The notes beneath the pieces were generated by a model. That model was not told the origin of the DNA. It made no database searches and saw nothing but the letters and a program-made list of their open reading frames with translations. From Strigamia acuminata (Eukaryota; Arthropoda; Chilopoda; Geophilomorpha; Linotaeniidae): DNA of 64,000 nucleotides. Of the stretch, positions 12,601 through 21,640 are shown one piece after another; the stretch's first letter is position 1; every line of letters starts with the position of its first letter. The stretch lies in assembly GCA_949358305.1 (NCBI GenBank), contig OX442322.1, forward strand, positions 2,790,001-2,854,000. The letters are read 5' to 3'. A program made the position numbers and the translations under genes.

Positions 12601-12712
12601 TCTGACAACCTCTCTACCTCCGGATTTACCACCGCCGCCACCGGCAGTGCCGCCTGTGATCCTCCGCCCATGCAGAGGAGTACTGCCGGCGCTTCGTCGA
12701 GGAGAGCGATAA
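9631..12712 (+). pseudogene. LTR-K long ORF, unrecognised protein broken by stops, frameshift and insertion
   Basis: One frame is protein-like from 9631 through 11690, with stops at 10098-10100 (TGA) and 10419-10421 (TAG). Coding character moves to another frame at a run of eight C at 11692-11699. After the solo LTR at 11779-12098 (plus its 5-bp duplication) is discounted, it continues to the TAA/TGA-free end at 12712. The product would be arginine-, serine- and proline-rich with a basic region near 10610-10650, a helical charged segment (about 11100-11300) and a proline-rich stretch before its C-terminal part. I do not recognise the family. Position before the polypurine tract would fit gag-only, env-like or captured sequence. 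The GC-rich third positions differ sharply from neighbouring elements. Confidence 0.5.
11779..12098 (-). repeat. Solo LTR of a Cop-B/C/F-like copia element inserted in LTR-K ORF
   Basis: On the minus strand it starts TGTTAAGATA and ends ATTCAACA, 320 bp, with the layout of Cop-C and Cop-F LTRs (a CATGTGAC segment, AATAAAG, TTTTCC before the end). CCAAA flanks it on both sides (11774-11778 and 12099-12103), an exact 5-bp target duplication. No internal sequence remains, so it is a solo LTR left by LTR-LTR recombination. Confidence 0.85.
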
Positions 12713-12741
12713 AATTGAGATCGCTCCGATCCGAGATCAAA

Positions 12742-12756
12742 GCTGGAGGAGGGACG
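12742..12756 (+). other. LTR-K polypurine tract
   Basis: GCTGGAGGAGGGACG immediately precedes the LTR start TGTGGTGACC. Purine-rich and correctly placed for plus-strand priming. Confidence 0.6.
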
Positions 12757-13578
12757 TGTGGTGACCCAGTTGGATAAGTGTCCCCCCAGGGCGGATACTT
12801 GTCCTCTGAGTCACTATGATTGAAGAGTCGTTCCCCCCCGAGTTGGCTCCACCTCCCCATGGCAGGTGTGTGCCCCGAGGGGGAGGAAGCGGCTGGTGGT
12901 CAGCCCCCATTGGTTGATCGCCGGCCCTTCACCCCACTGCATAAAAGGCTGTGTTTCCCGCCTAAAAGACAGAACTTACACAAACGACACCAAGAACACA
13001 GCAACTACCTCACCGTCTGGCCAACTTCAACTACAAGTTAGGATTGATCGAGGATCGCTGAGTAAAGTGCAAACTGTAACTCTCACGAAGTCACTTGCGA
13101 GCTATTCTTGCGAAAGCACGAGAATAGCCCTTGTGAAATCACCCAGAATAATCGCCCAGTCGATTATTCGCCGAAGTAAGTGTCCGAGTGCTTTGTAGGA
13201 AACCCCAAAGTTCCTAGACGAGGCCTCTGCGACGCTAAACCAAAACCCTAGACAACAGGCACGGATAGAAGACTCGAAAGAGCATTCCACCGCGTCCGTG
13301 AAGACGAATCCGTGACGAATTAACGACAACTCGAGACGCCGCCTTTGTTCCGCCGACCACGCGGAACCGACGACGCCATCTTGAGAAATCCTTTGTTCGA
13401 CTCTGACCAAGTCGACTTTAGTTGTATACTGAGTGTATTTTAAAGGCATAAAGCCTGGTGAATAAATTACCTGTTTATTTACATACATTTGGTATTTATT
13501 TGGGTATTTACATAATTGATCACAGGTAAAGTATTACACGTTAGCGCTATTTAAACCTATACCAAGTAGGACGCGACA
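12757..13578 (+). repeat. LTR-K 3' LTR
   Basis: Begins TGTGGTGACC after a polypurine tract and ends GGACGCGACA, giving TG...CA termini and 822 bp. A TATA-like GCATAAAAGG lies at 12939-12948 and AATAAA at 13461-13466, as expected for U3-R. The second LTR is absent, so the call rests on structure alone. ORFs crossing it are spurious. Confidence 0.65.
12939..12948 (+). promoter_or_regulatory. TATA-like box in LTR-K LTR
   Basis: GCATAAAAGG lies about 180 bp into the LTR, with the AATAAA signal about 520 bp downstream. Confidence 0.45.
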
Positions 13579-14262
13579 CGTTCGAAACCGGATATTGAAA
13601 AATATTGCGACAAGGAGGGGATTCTGTACGATGAAAATCTTTTTTTCTTCGGAAACATGAAGCATCAATTGCCACTGATTCCGGCCCTTCCACCACCACG
13701 ACATGATGTTCATTTTTGCCGTCGAGAACTGGGTTCCTACGCAGAGGCTGTCAAGTTTCCGGATGCCCCCAAATGGCAGGAAGCCATAAGTGAAGAACTG
13801 GGGACATTCGAGAAGAGACGAATCTACGAGAAAGTTCCGAAGCCCGCAAATACCACGATTCTCGGCTGCAAATGGATGTTTAAGTTAAAATCGGACGCAT
13901 CGGGACAAATTACAAGATACCGCGCCAGATTAGTCGCGCAAGGATTCTGACAGACTCTCGGCGTCAATTACGACGAGGTCTTTAGCTCAGTGGTGAAATT
14001 CGTATTAATCCAATTTTTCTTCTGCCTCCTCGTGAGTCTCCAAGGTTGGAAAGACGCACACCTTGATGTGAAGTGCGCTTACCTTTACGGGGAGCTTGAG
14101 CACCGTGTATATATGCGAATTCCCGCCGGTGCCTACTGTTCGAATCCGGATAACGTCTGGCTTCTCTTTAAATCGCTGTACGGTCTCCACCAATCTGGCC
14201 GTCAGTGGTATGAGAAGTTAGACGAAACGTTACGAGAACTCGGATTTCAGAAACTTCCCGCG
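13579..14262 (+). pseudogene. Cop-A reverse transcriptase, N-terminal piece
   Basis: Aligns with the Cop-M frame from the end of its proline-rich linker (FFFGNM, FCRREL) through the start of the reverse transcriptase fold (ILGCKWMFKL, RYRARLVAQGF, DVKCAYLYGEL, SLYGLHQSGRQW). A TGA at 13948-13950 replaces an arginine codon. The piece ends at 14262, where Cop-B begins. With Cop-B and one target duplication (5811 bp, a multiple of three) discounted, the frame continues at 20069 toward the YVDD box. Confidence 0.9.
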
Positions 14263-14574
14263 TGTTAGGTTTTGGTGTGTATTATTATATCATACCATCA
14301 AGCGATGACATTTGTTGCTTTGTATATATTCTATTATTATTAGTGTAATGAATTACCTGCACGGCTGGCTGCAGTATTTGTTTACATGCGGTCTGTATGT
14401 TCTGCCCAAAGGGGGCGTTGTTTATGTTTGGCCAGTCACATGACTGGATAATAAACTTCACTTGCTGCTCAGCCTTAGACAAGTAAAGATGGCGTGCATT
14501 TCTTTCACACTAGATGTTTTTCCACATCATTGCTAATTTACACAACACGAACAACTTTGTGCCACAAATTAACA
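14263..14574 (+). repeat. Cop-B 5' LTR
   Basis: Starts TGTTAGGTTT, ends AAATTAACA, followed by a spacer base and the primer site. It matches the 3' LTR base for base except about three substitutions. Confidence 0.95.
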
Positions 14575-14575
14575 A

Positions 14576-14587
14576 GGTTATGGGCCC
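14576..14587 (+). other. Cop-B primer binding site (initiator tRNA-Met anticodon region)
   Basis: GGTTATGGGCCC is complementary to GGGCCCATAACC of the initiator tRNA-Met anticodon stem-loop, the half-tRNA primer known for Drosophila copia. Cop-C and Cop-F keep the first 11 bases. Confidence 0.85.
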
Positions 14588-15255
14588 TCATAACGTTGGA
14601 AAAACGTTCAGGCGGATTTGCAAGTCATTTCGAGGTCGGCAGAGAAGTTTTCCTCCTCATCCAACATGGCGGCGCCCATGAGTGAAGTAACCAGTTCGTC
14701 TTCATGCCGGGATATCTGAGTTTGGAAAGCAGCAACCAGTTATCAAACAACACGAGGACAATAAGGAGTTCGAGAAATTATAAAACATATTATTTAAACT
14801 ATTTCTGTTTTCGTTTTGGGAAATTTGTTCCCGTATTGCGAGGCGCAATACGTGTCGTTAACGTGACGATATTTGTGGCGGAGAGACGTATCCGATACGA
14901 CGGCGACTGTTCCAGCCAACCACACGTGAAGTGTGAACTGAAATCGTCGAGGAACAAATTGGAAAACGGCGAACATTTTGGCGAACGATTTGCGAGGATT
15001 GGAAACGACGCAAGAACGAGCGGACAAGTTACGAGGGGAAAACAACATTTAATGAACAATTTTCGTGCAAATTTTTGAATATTATCATTTAATACTGTTA
15101 CTAGCTTAGTGTTGTGATAGAAATTTGTACTAACTTACTTATAAGAGCGTACTAACATCGCAACACTGCACTTTGTTGCGATTATCAGTAAGGAAAGTGT
15201 TTGTGAGATTTCAAAGTGTGTGATTTTTCAACAAATTCAAAACAAAAGGACGATT
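14588..15255 (+). other. Cop-B untranslated leader
   Basis: About 670 nt without a credible gene. It holds two motifs shared with Cop-C and Cop-F leaders: ATGGCGGCGCCCATG at 14666-14680 and the imperfect palindrome CACACGTGAAGTGTG at 14921-14935. ORFs of about 85-125 codons on either strand are not conserved with Cop-C. Confidence 0.6.
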
Positions 15256-16686
15256 ATGGATTCGGACAAATTAGAGCGCAAAATCACCTTGTTGAATAGA
15301 CTGAATTACGACAGTTGGAAACAACAGATCAAAGTTCTCCTCATGCATCACGGTTGCTGGGGATTTACAGACGGAACTGAAGAGGCACTGGCACCCGGAG
15401 CGTCCTGGCGTGATCGCTCGGACTACAAATTGCGAAAGGGACGAGCTTTTAGCCTCATCTACTACTCGATTGAAGAGCAGTACCACGAACTGCTCAACGG
15501 GGTCGAGGACGCCAAGAAAGCGTGGGACACGCTGAAAACGAACTTTGAACCGGTCTCGAGGGCGAGAATAATAGGTCTTCTCGACGAATTTTTTAGTCTC
15601 AAATATGACCCGACGACGGAAACGATCGGGATCTTAGCGGCGAAGATACGAAATGCGGCGAAGAAATTGGCGGACGTTAAACACAAACTGGAGGACTTAT
15701 ATCAGGCATTCCAATTGATTAGATATTTACCTCAGGAGTATCAGTCGATTGTTCAAATGATTTACCGGTGGGAAGACGTCAATTTCACCTTGGAGAAGGT
15801 AGAAATCGAATTGGTCGCAGAAGAAGGCCGACTTGTTCAACAAAGACGTGATTCGGGACAAGGACCAATTATTGATGCATTCAGCACAGGGTTGAATTCC
15901 GCAAACACAAAGAGCAATGACAATTCGCCGAAGTTCCAACAGCAACAGGGCAATAATCCGAACAACAAAGCGAATTATACTGGACAAAGAGGCAACAAAT
16001 CAAATTGGAGAGGTGGGAGAAATGCGAATTTCAGAGGAAACAGCACCGGGTCAACGGGACGGGGGCCGTGTTTCCGCTGCAACCAACACGGACATTGGGC
16101 CAAAGATTGCACGGTGCAATTACAATTGGCGCCGAACAGCAACATGAGATCGAACACCGTGGAAGAACTGGATTCGAACATGTTGGACGTTGGTTTTCTC
16201 ACCGAATTGAGCGACCAGGAAATGCTTCAGTGCAGTGAAGCCAGTAACTGTTGGATTTATGATACGGGAGCGACTGGGCATTTCTGCAAAGACAGAAATC
16301 AATTTCACAATTTTAAAGAGATGAGTGGGACAATTAGTCAGGCCGACAAGAAGACTTTGATCAAGATACAAGGAGTTGGAAATGTTTGTATCATGTGTTT
16401 GGTCGGGAATGAAACGATCCCCATAACACTGAAAAAAGTGTACTACGCGCCTGATCTACAAAGGAATTTGCTGTCGGGACCGTGTATTGACGAGGCACGA
16501 TGCAGGGTCGCAGTTGGCGCAGGCTTGGTGAAGATATACGACCCGCAATGGAGAAGACAGTTGATGGAAGGGGTCAAGAAAGATAGATTGTACTACATCA
16601 AGCTCAGCGACCAGAAGCCCGATTTTGAGAAGCTAAAGGCAAAGGAATTGAACAAAGCTAATGTGGGCGAAGATAAGAACGAGTAG
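15256..16686 (+). CDS. Cop-B Gag-protease, ending at an in-frame TAG
   Basis: I start at the ATG at 15256 (MDSDKLERKITLLN) because Cop-C and Cop-F begin their homology at the same residue; the frame extends 12 codons upstream without an ATG. It reads a copia Gag (UBN2-like) domain over residues 1-200, a Q/N/G-rich linker, a CCHC zinc knuckle (CFRCNQHGHWAKDC, about residue 272) and a retropepsin-like domain with DTGATGHFC at about 335. The TAG at 16684-16686 falls in the variable linker before integrase, and the same frame continues beyond it. Gag packages the RNA and protease matures the particle. Confidence 0.9.
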   Translation: MDSDKLERKITLLNRLNYDSWKQQIKVLLMHHGCWGFTDGTEEALAPGASWRDRSDYKLRKGRAFSLIYYSIEEQYHELLNGVEDAKKAWDTLKTNFEPVSRARIIGLLDEFFSLKYDPTTETIGILAAKIRNAAKKLADVKHKLEDLYQAFQLIRYLPQEYQSIVQMIYRWEDVNFTLEKVEIELVAEEGRLVQQRRDSGQGPIIDAFSTGLNSANTKSNDNSPKFQQQQGNNPNNKANYTGQRGNKSNWRGGRNANFRGNSTGSTGRGPCFRCNQHGHWAKDCTVQLQLAPNSNMRSNTVEELDSNMLDVGFLTELSDQEMLQCSEASNCWIYDTGATGHFCKDRNQFHNFKEMSGTISQADKKTLIKIQGVGNVCIMCLVGNETIPITLKKVYYAPDLQRNLLSGPCIDEARCRVAVGAGLVKIYDPQWRRQLMEGVKKDRLYYIKLSDQKPDFEKLKAKELNKANVGEDKNE

Positions 16687-16743
16687 AAACAACAGGAATT
16701 CCCTCACACAAGCAAAACTAAGTCGAATCCAGAAGAGGCGAGG

Positions 16744-18057
16744 TTGTGGCACGAACGTTTGGGACACATTCATTTCCCAAGTGTGCAGGGAATGAGCAGG
16801 AGCGAAGCTGTAATTGGGTTGCCATTACTAGATGTTCCCATCACGCAGTGTGATGTCTGCAGCTTGGCGAAGAAGAAAGCGGTTTCGCACAAGTCCATAC
16901 CGGGCATTAGGTCGAGGGAACCGCTCCAACTTCTGCACATGGACGTATGCGGAGCGTTTAACACGGAAACGCTGTCGGGAAATCGATATTTTCTCACAAT
17001 AACGGACGATTTTTCCCGTTATTCAACCGTATATCTCATGAAGAAGAAAGACGAGGTGTTTGACATTTTCCAAAAACACGTAAAACGGATTGAGCGGCTA
17101 CTTGGCAAGTCCGTTTTAGCCATAGGGACAGACAATGGCATGGAGTTTTGTTCCAACAAGTTTGGAGAATACCTCGAGGGACAAGGAATTGCGCATGAAA
17201 GAACAAATGCGTACACACTTGTCCAAAATGGAGTTTCTGAGAGACTTAACCAAACTTTGGCCAATGGGATGCGGGCTCTCATTTATGATGCGCAATTGGA
17301 GCATCAATTCTGGGGCGAAGCCATTCTCACATTCAACTATTTGAGGAACAGAATTGCAAAACTCAACTCGGAGAAGACGCCGATGGAACTCTACTATGGC
17401 CGGAAACCATCTTTGCGTCATTTAAGGAAATTTGGGAATTTATGCTTCGTGCAGAAGAGGATCAGGGATGGAAAAATTGACAACAAAGCATTACATGGAA
17501 TTATGCTTGGCTATTCCAGAATCACCAAAGGCTACAGAGTTTGGTTGCCGGACTTTTCAAAAGTAATTGAGACTAATGATGTCAAATTTGTCGAAAGCAG
17601 GCGCGGAGTTGAAGGCGTGCTGGGCCTCCCGGAAAAATATACATCATACATTGACAATTTGGACGACAACATGGACAATGATGCTGATCGTCAATATTAT
17701 TCTGATGAGGATGTGAGACCACCGCTGCCTCCGCCGCAACCAATTAAGAAGAAAGAGGAGGATGAATTACCTCAAGTCAAGTTGAAATTTAGACTACCAA
17801 ACGAGAAATTGCAGAAATTGCCAGAAGTGAAACTCCCAGGCATTTTACCACAACCCGGGCAAACACTTTTAAATCCAGTACAGACCATACCGCCGCTTGT
17901 CTGGAAAAAGACCGAAAAGACAAGGCCAACTGGACAAAAGGACTTCGAGCACACGATTGAGGGGCACGATAAGTCAAAATTGCGGTCCATACCGGAAGTG
18001 AGACGTTATTGTGGGGATCACAATCTTCAAGCCCCCCGAACACCTTTTCGAAGATAA
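16744..18057 (+). pseudogene. Cop-B integrase
   Basis: Same frame as Gag-protease, open from the TAG at 16686. It has the HHCC-type GAG-pre-integrase region (WHERLGHIHFPSVQ near 16750), integrase core residues in LLHMDVCGAF (about 16930) and TDNGMEF (about 17128), and the catalytic glutamate in SERLNQT (about 17240). A proline-rich linker follows (about 17710-17900). The frame fails near 18031-18040, where GCCCCCCG appears to carry one C more than the sister elements; true coding passes to the frame of the next entry. It would insert cDNA with 5-bp staggered cuts. Confidence 0.88.
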
Positions 18058-19738
18058 TTGGAAGAAGAAGCAATCCGAATCAAATGTGACACAAGACGAT
18101 TTCGACTTGAGCGTTTTTGATGAATTGACTCTTGATTTCGAAGCGAATCATTTTGAGGTCTGCGTACCTACACGCTTCGAACAAATAGTCAATCTGCCCG
18201 AAAAGGAGGAATGGAGCCAGGCAATGTGTGATGAAATCGACACTATGCACGAGCGCGAAGTGTGGGAGCTGGTTCCACCACCGCCCGACACAAAGATCAT
18301 TGGATGCAAATGGATCTACACAGTTAAACAAGATGACAAAGGAGAAGTTGCGTGGTATAAGGCCAGACTCGTAGCGCAGGGCTTTTCACAAGTCTATGGT
18401 GAATCCTACGAGGAAACCTTCTCACCTGTTGTGGACTTTTCCATTGTGCGCTTTATGTTCACACTCCTCGTTTGCATGCTAGGATGGGCATATGTTCAAG
18501 CTGATGTCAAGTGCGCATACTTATACGCGAAGTTGCACAAGACAGTCTATATGCGACAGCCCAAAGAATTCGTACATCACGGCAAGGAAAATTACGTCTG
18601 CAAGTTACTGCAAGCGATTTACGGTTTACATCAGTCAGGAAGAGAGTGGGGTATTGAACTTGAGGAGACTTTACTCAGACTTGGCCTACAACACGTGAAC
18701 TGGTGCAATTGCGTATATAAGTTTGAAAACGTTGCGTATTTGATAGTGTACGTTGACGATATCGTAGTTTTCGGCAAGCGACAAGAAGACGCGATGAATG
18801 TTCTCAACATGGTCAAAACGCAGTTCGACCTCGTGATACTTGGACAGACTAAGAAATTATTAGGAGTCGAGTTCTACGCGCATCGACAGCAAATGATCTT
18901 GCACCAAAGATCATACATTAACAAGGTGCTGCAAAGATTCCAAAATTATCTGGAATCAGCAAAAATCAGATCACAACCAATGGTCAAATCAACGATCCTC
19001 ACCAAGAAGCAATGTCCGAGCACCATTGAAGATTTCAAAGTCATGGAGAAGATCCCTTATCGAAATCTCCTTGGATCACTCGCATTTATCGGATCAAGGA
19101 CCAGGCCAGATATGACTTATGCGATCAACATCTTAAGTCAGTTTCAATCCAACCCAGGATGCGATCACTGGCTTGCTTTGTTGGATTTGCTTAGCTACTT
19201 AAGAACGACGAAGAACTATGGACTTATGTTATTTCCTAACAACCGTATTGAAGTCATTGGCTACAGTGACTCCGATTACGCAAACAATCGAGACGATAGG
19301 ATTTCAGTTGGCGGAACTCTCATAACATTGGGGAATTCGCCAATTTTCTGGAGAACATTCAAACAGCGCAACGTGACGTTGTCCACTATGGAGGCAGAAT
19401 ATGTAGCTCTCACAGAGACAGTGAAAGACTACATATGGATCGTCCGAGTATTATACGAGATAGTCCCCGATTTAGCAAATCGATTTTATCACCGAGTATT
19501 TTGTGATAATATCTCTACGGTAGATTTTACGAAGTCGAACATCGAGAATAGAAAAACAAAACATATCGATGTCAGATACCATTTCATACGAGAACTCGTG
19601 AAAAGGGACAATCTCCAAGTGTTACACGTGGGGACAAAGTCAAATCTCGCTGATATATTTACCAAGTCGGTCGACAAGACAGACTTAGTCCAGTTTTGTA
19701 ATCGTTTTTTAATTAATCTTGATGTACTAAGTGCTTGA
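18011..19738 (+). CDS. Cop-B reverse transcriptase-RNase H
   Basis: Homology in this frame starts just after the C run at 18032-18037 (PPEHLFED). Copia reverse transcriptase follows: IIGCKWIYTVK, YKARLVAQGFSQV, DVKCAYLYAKL, IYGLHQSGREW and the active site YVDDIVVFG at about residue 247. RNase H then shows GYSDSDYANN, STMEAEYVAL, CDNISTVDFTKS and KHIDVRYHFIRE. It ends at the TGA at 19736-19738, just before the polypurine tract and 3' LTR. The domain set is complete, so only the upstream frameshift separates it from integrase. Confidence 0.92.
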   Translation: MGITIFKPPEHLFEDNWKKKQSESNVTQDDFDLSVFDELTLDFEANHFEVCVPTRFEQIVNLPEKEEWSQAMCDEIDTMHEREVWELVPPPPDTKIIGCKWIYTVKQDDKGEVAWYKARLVAQGFSQVYGESYEETFSPVVDFSIVRFMFTLLVCMLGWAYVQADVKCAYLYAKLHKTVYMRQPKEFVHHGKENYVCKLLQAIYGLHQSGREWGIELEETLLRLGLQHVNWCNCVYKFENVAYLIVYVDDIVVFGKRQEDAMNVLNMVKTQFDLVILGQTKKLLGVEFYAHRQQMILHQRSYINKVLQRFQNYLESAKIRSQPMVKSTILTKKQCPSTIEDFKVMEKIPYRNLLGSLAFIGSRTRPDMTYAINILSQFQSNPGCDHWLALLDLLSYLRTTKNYGLMLFPNNRIEVIGYSDSDYANNRDDRISVGGTLITLGNSPIFWRTFKQRNVTLSTMEAEYVALTETVKDYIWIVRVLYEIVPDLANRFYHRVFCDNISTVDFTKSNIENRKTKHIDVRYHFIRELVKRDNLQVLHVGTKSNLADIFTKSVDKTDLVQFCNRFLINLDVLSA

Positions 19739-19743
19739 TAATA

Positions 19744-19756
19744 TGAGGGGGCCGAA
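19744..19756 (+). other. Cop-B polypurine tract
   Basis: TGAGGGGGCCGAA directly before the 3' LTR. The TGAGGGGGCCGA core also precedes the inner LTR of Cop-C, and its outer 3' LTR has a CGAGGGGGCCGA version. Confidence 0.8.
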
Positions 19757-20068
19757 TGTTAGGTTTTGGTGTGTATTATTATATCATATCATCAAGCGAT
19801 GACATTTGTTGCTTTGTATATATTCTATTATTATTAGTGTAATGAATTACCTGCACGGCTGGCTGCAGTATTTGTTTACATGCGGTCTGTATGTTCTGCC
19901 CAAAGGGGGCGTTGTTTATGTTTGGCCAGTCACATGACTGGATAATAAACTTCACTTGCTGCTCAGCCTTAGACAAGTAAAGATGGCGTGCATTTCTTTC
20001 ACACTAGATGTTTTTCCACACCATTGCTATTTTACACAACACGAACAACTTTGTGCCACAAATTAACA
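19757..20068 (+). repeat. Cop-B 3' LTR
   Basis: 312 bp, TGTTAGG...TTAACA, nearly identical to 14263-14574. Cop-A coding sequence resumes at 20069-20073, the second copy of the target duplication. Confidence 0.95.
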
Positions 20069-21040
20069 CCACGTGCAATTGCGTGTATGTTTTCGGAACG
20101 TCGGCCGTGATGCTTGTCTACGTAGATGACATCGTTTTGTTCTACTCGACTGACAACATCCTTGATTGCATCATCCGACTGATATCATCGAAATTCGAGA
20201 TCGTCAACCTCGGGCCAATTTTGAGATTACTCGGCGTCGACTTCATCAAATCTGCAGGGAGGGTATTCATTATCCAGAGAGCTTACATCTACAAATTGCT
20301 CAAGAAATTCGAGATTGCTGCAGACAACTTAATTAAAGTCCTCGTCACACCAGGAACGACCCTAAAGAAAGGCTCCACCGAGAACTTGTCCGATTTCCCA
20401 TATTGATCGTTAATCGGTTCTCTTCTATTTCTGGCATCTCGAACTCGATCCGACATCCAGTACTCCGTCATCGCGTTATCGCAATATAACAATTGCTACG
20501 ACAAAACCCATATTCGCGCTTTTCTTCAGGTTCTTCGTTATGTCGCGAATACGGCAGACTACGCGATCGAATTATCCGGATGTACGACAAGCCAGTTGTG
20601 GGCATACACCGACGCTTCTTGGGCCTCCGACGTCGAAACATCTCTTAGCTTCGGAGGATTTATAACTTATATCGGCAACGTCCCCATCAGGTGGGCGGCC
20701 AAGAAGCAGTCTTCCGTCGCGTGCTCGACGATGGAAGCAGAATTTATCGCCCTTGTCGAGTGCGTGAAAGAGCTACACTGGCTTGACCATGTCTTTTCAC
20801 AACTCCCGTTTTTAAACCGCATTTCTCGACCTCTCGTCTATTCGGATGCTTTAGCGTCCATCTAATTTACATCGAATGACGTAGAGAACGCAAAAACCAA
20901 ACACATTCGCGTTAAATATCACTGGTTGCGGGAGTGGTATCTGGCAAAGTGCTTTGATTTACGGAAGGTCCCCGGTGAACGAACGTGGCAGACATCTTTA
21001 CCAAGTGGCTGCCAGTAACCGATGAAGACATCTTTATTTT
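20069..21040 (+). pseudogene. Cop-A reverse transcriptase C-terminal part and RNase H
   Basis: Picks up the Cop-A frame with the active site YVDDIVLFY (about 20118), then RIHL-type thumb sequence and RNase H (YTDASWASDVET, STMEAEFIALVE, NDVENAKTKHIRVKYHW). In-frame stops occur at 20404-20406 (TGA) and 20863-20865 (TAA), and a one-base shift lies near 20975-20985. After the shift the frame reads ADIFTKWLP and is interrupted at 21040 by Cop-C. The last codons are at 31540-31585. An old, inactive copy. Confidence 0.88.
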
Positions 21041-21338
21041 TGTTGAAATATTATGTATTTATGTATCGTATTGTCAAGCAGTGACACTTTATATTTATCG
21101 TGACCTTTTGTTAACTTTTGCTTTTGGCTAAACAAATAGCCGCTGCTCTATTTACAAGTGTGTTTGTATTTATTCCCATAAGGTGGCGTCGTATACCTAT
21201 TGGCATGTCATGTGACTTAAGAATAAAACTCACTCTATGTTTGATTTCACACCTGTGAACACCTGATTTTTACTTTGGACATTTTCCACACCATTGCAGA
21301 TCTATGCAATTAACACAAGTCTACAAGCATTTTCAACA
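21041..21338 (+). repeat. Cop-C 5' LTR
   Basis: TGTTGAAATA to ATTTTCAACA, 298 bp, followed by a spacer base and the primer site. Confidence 0.95.
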
Positions 21339-21339
21339 A

Positions 21340-21350
21340 GGTTATGGGCC
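21340..21350 (+). other. Cop-C primer binding site (initiator tRNA-Met anticodon region)
   Basis: GGTTATGGGCC, same site as in Cop-B, one base after the LTR. Confidence 0.85.
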
Positions 21351-21640
21351 TTTATAAAGCAGGGAAAGTGCCAAGAGTGGATTCCAAACATCTTGAGTCA
21401 TTTGGAGGTCAGCAGTGAAAAGTTTCCTCATTCATCCAAAATGGCGGCGCCCATGATGAATGTCAACAACTCGTGTTTGCGATTGGATTCCGCGGATTTG
21501 AGAACCATCACTACTCACCTAGCAACGGAGGAGCATTGACAGGTTCGATAAACAATAAACATTTTATTTAAACTGGTTTTTCCTTTGTTTTTGGGAAGTT
21601 TTCTTTGCGTATCGCAAGTTGCGATACGTATCGTCAACGT
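21351..21640 (+). other. Cop-C leader, first part
   Basis: Non-coding leader carrying ATGGCGGCGCCCATG at 21441-21455. It stops at ACGT (21637-21640), where a solo LTR is inserted, and continues at 23401. Confidence 0.6.

Larger units (their letters stand above)
8833..13578 (+). mobile_element. LTR-K: GC-rich LTR element, 3' part with unrecognised coding region
   Basis: From 8833 to 13578 composition changes to strikingly GC-rich coding sequence, ending in a polypurine stretch and an 822-bp LTR-like block (12757-13578) with promoter and poly(A) signals. No 5' LTR is found. No reverse transcriptase, integrase or protease motif is visible, so it could be non-autonomous, pol-deleted, or a gag/envelope-containing remnant. 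Its right edge abuts the interior of Cop-A pol at 13579. The 5' LTR and flanking parts of Cop-H and Cop-A were probably lost together in a deletion. Confidence 0.65.
14263..20068 (+). mobile_element. Cop-B: full-length, lightly damaged Ty1/copia element
   Basis: Two 312-bp LTRs (14263-14574, 19757-20068) differ at only about three positions, so the insertion is young. It carries a primer site, gag, protease, integrase, reverse transcriptase, RNase H and polypurine tract in copia order. Flanks are CCGCG (14258-14262) and CCACG (20069-20073), a 5-bp target duplication with one change. Two lesions break the polyprotein: TAG at 16684-16686 and an extra base in the C run at 18032-18037. It sits inside the reverse transcriptase frame of Cop-A. 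Confidence 0.95.

Noticed and set aside
13102-13488. 128-codon minus-strand ORF in the LTR-K LTR
   Set aside because: It overlaps promoter and poly(A) signals of the LTR and shows no domain or conserved start.
16684-16686. Cop-B TAG as a programmed readthrough site
   Set aside because: Cop-C and Cop-H read through this linker without a stop, and the context TAGAAACAA is not a known readthrough signal; a simple mutation is more likely.
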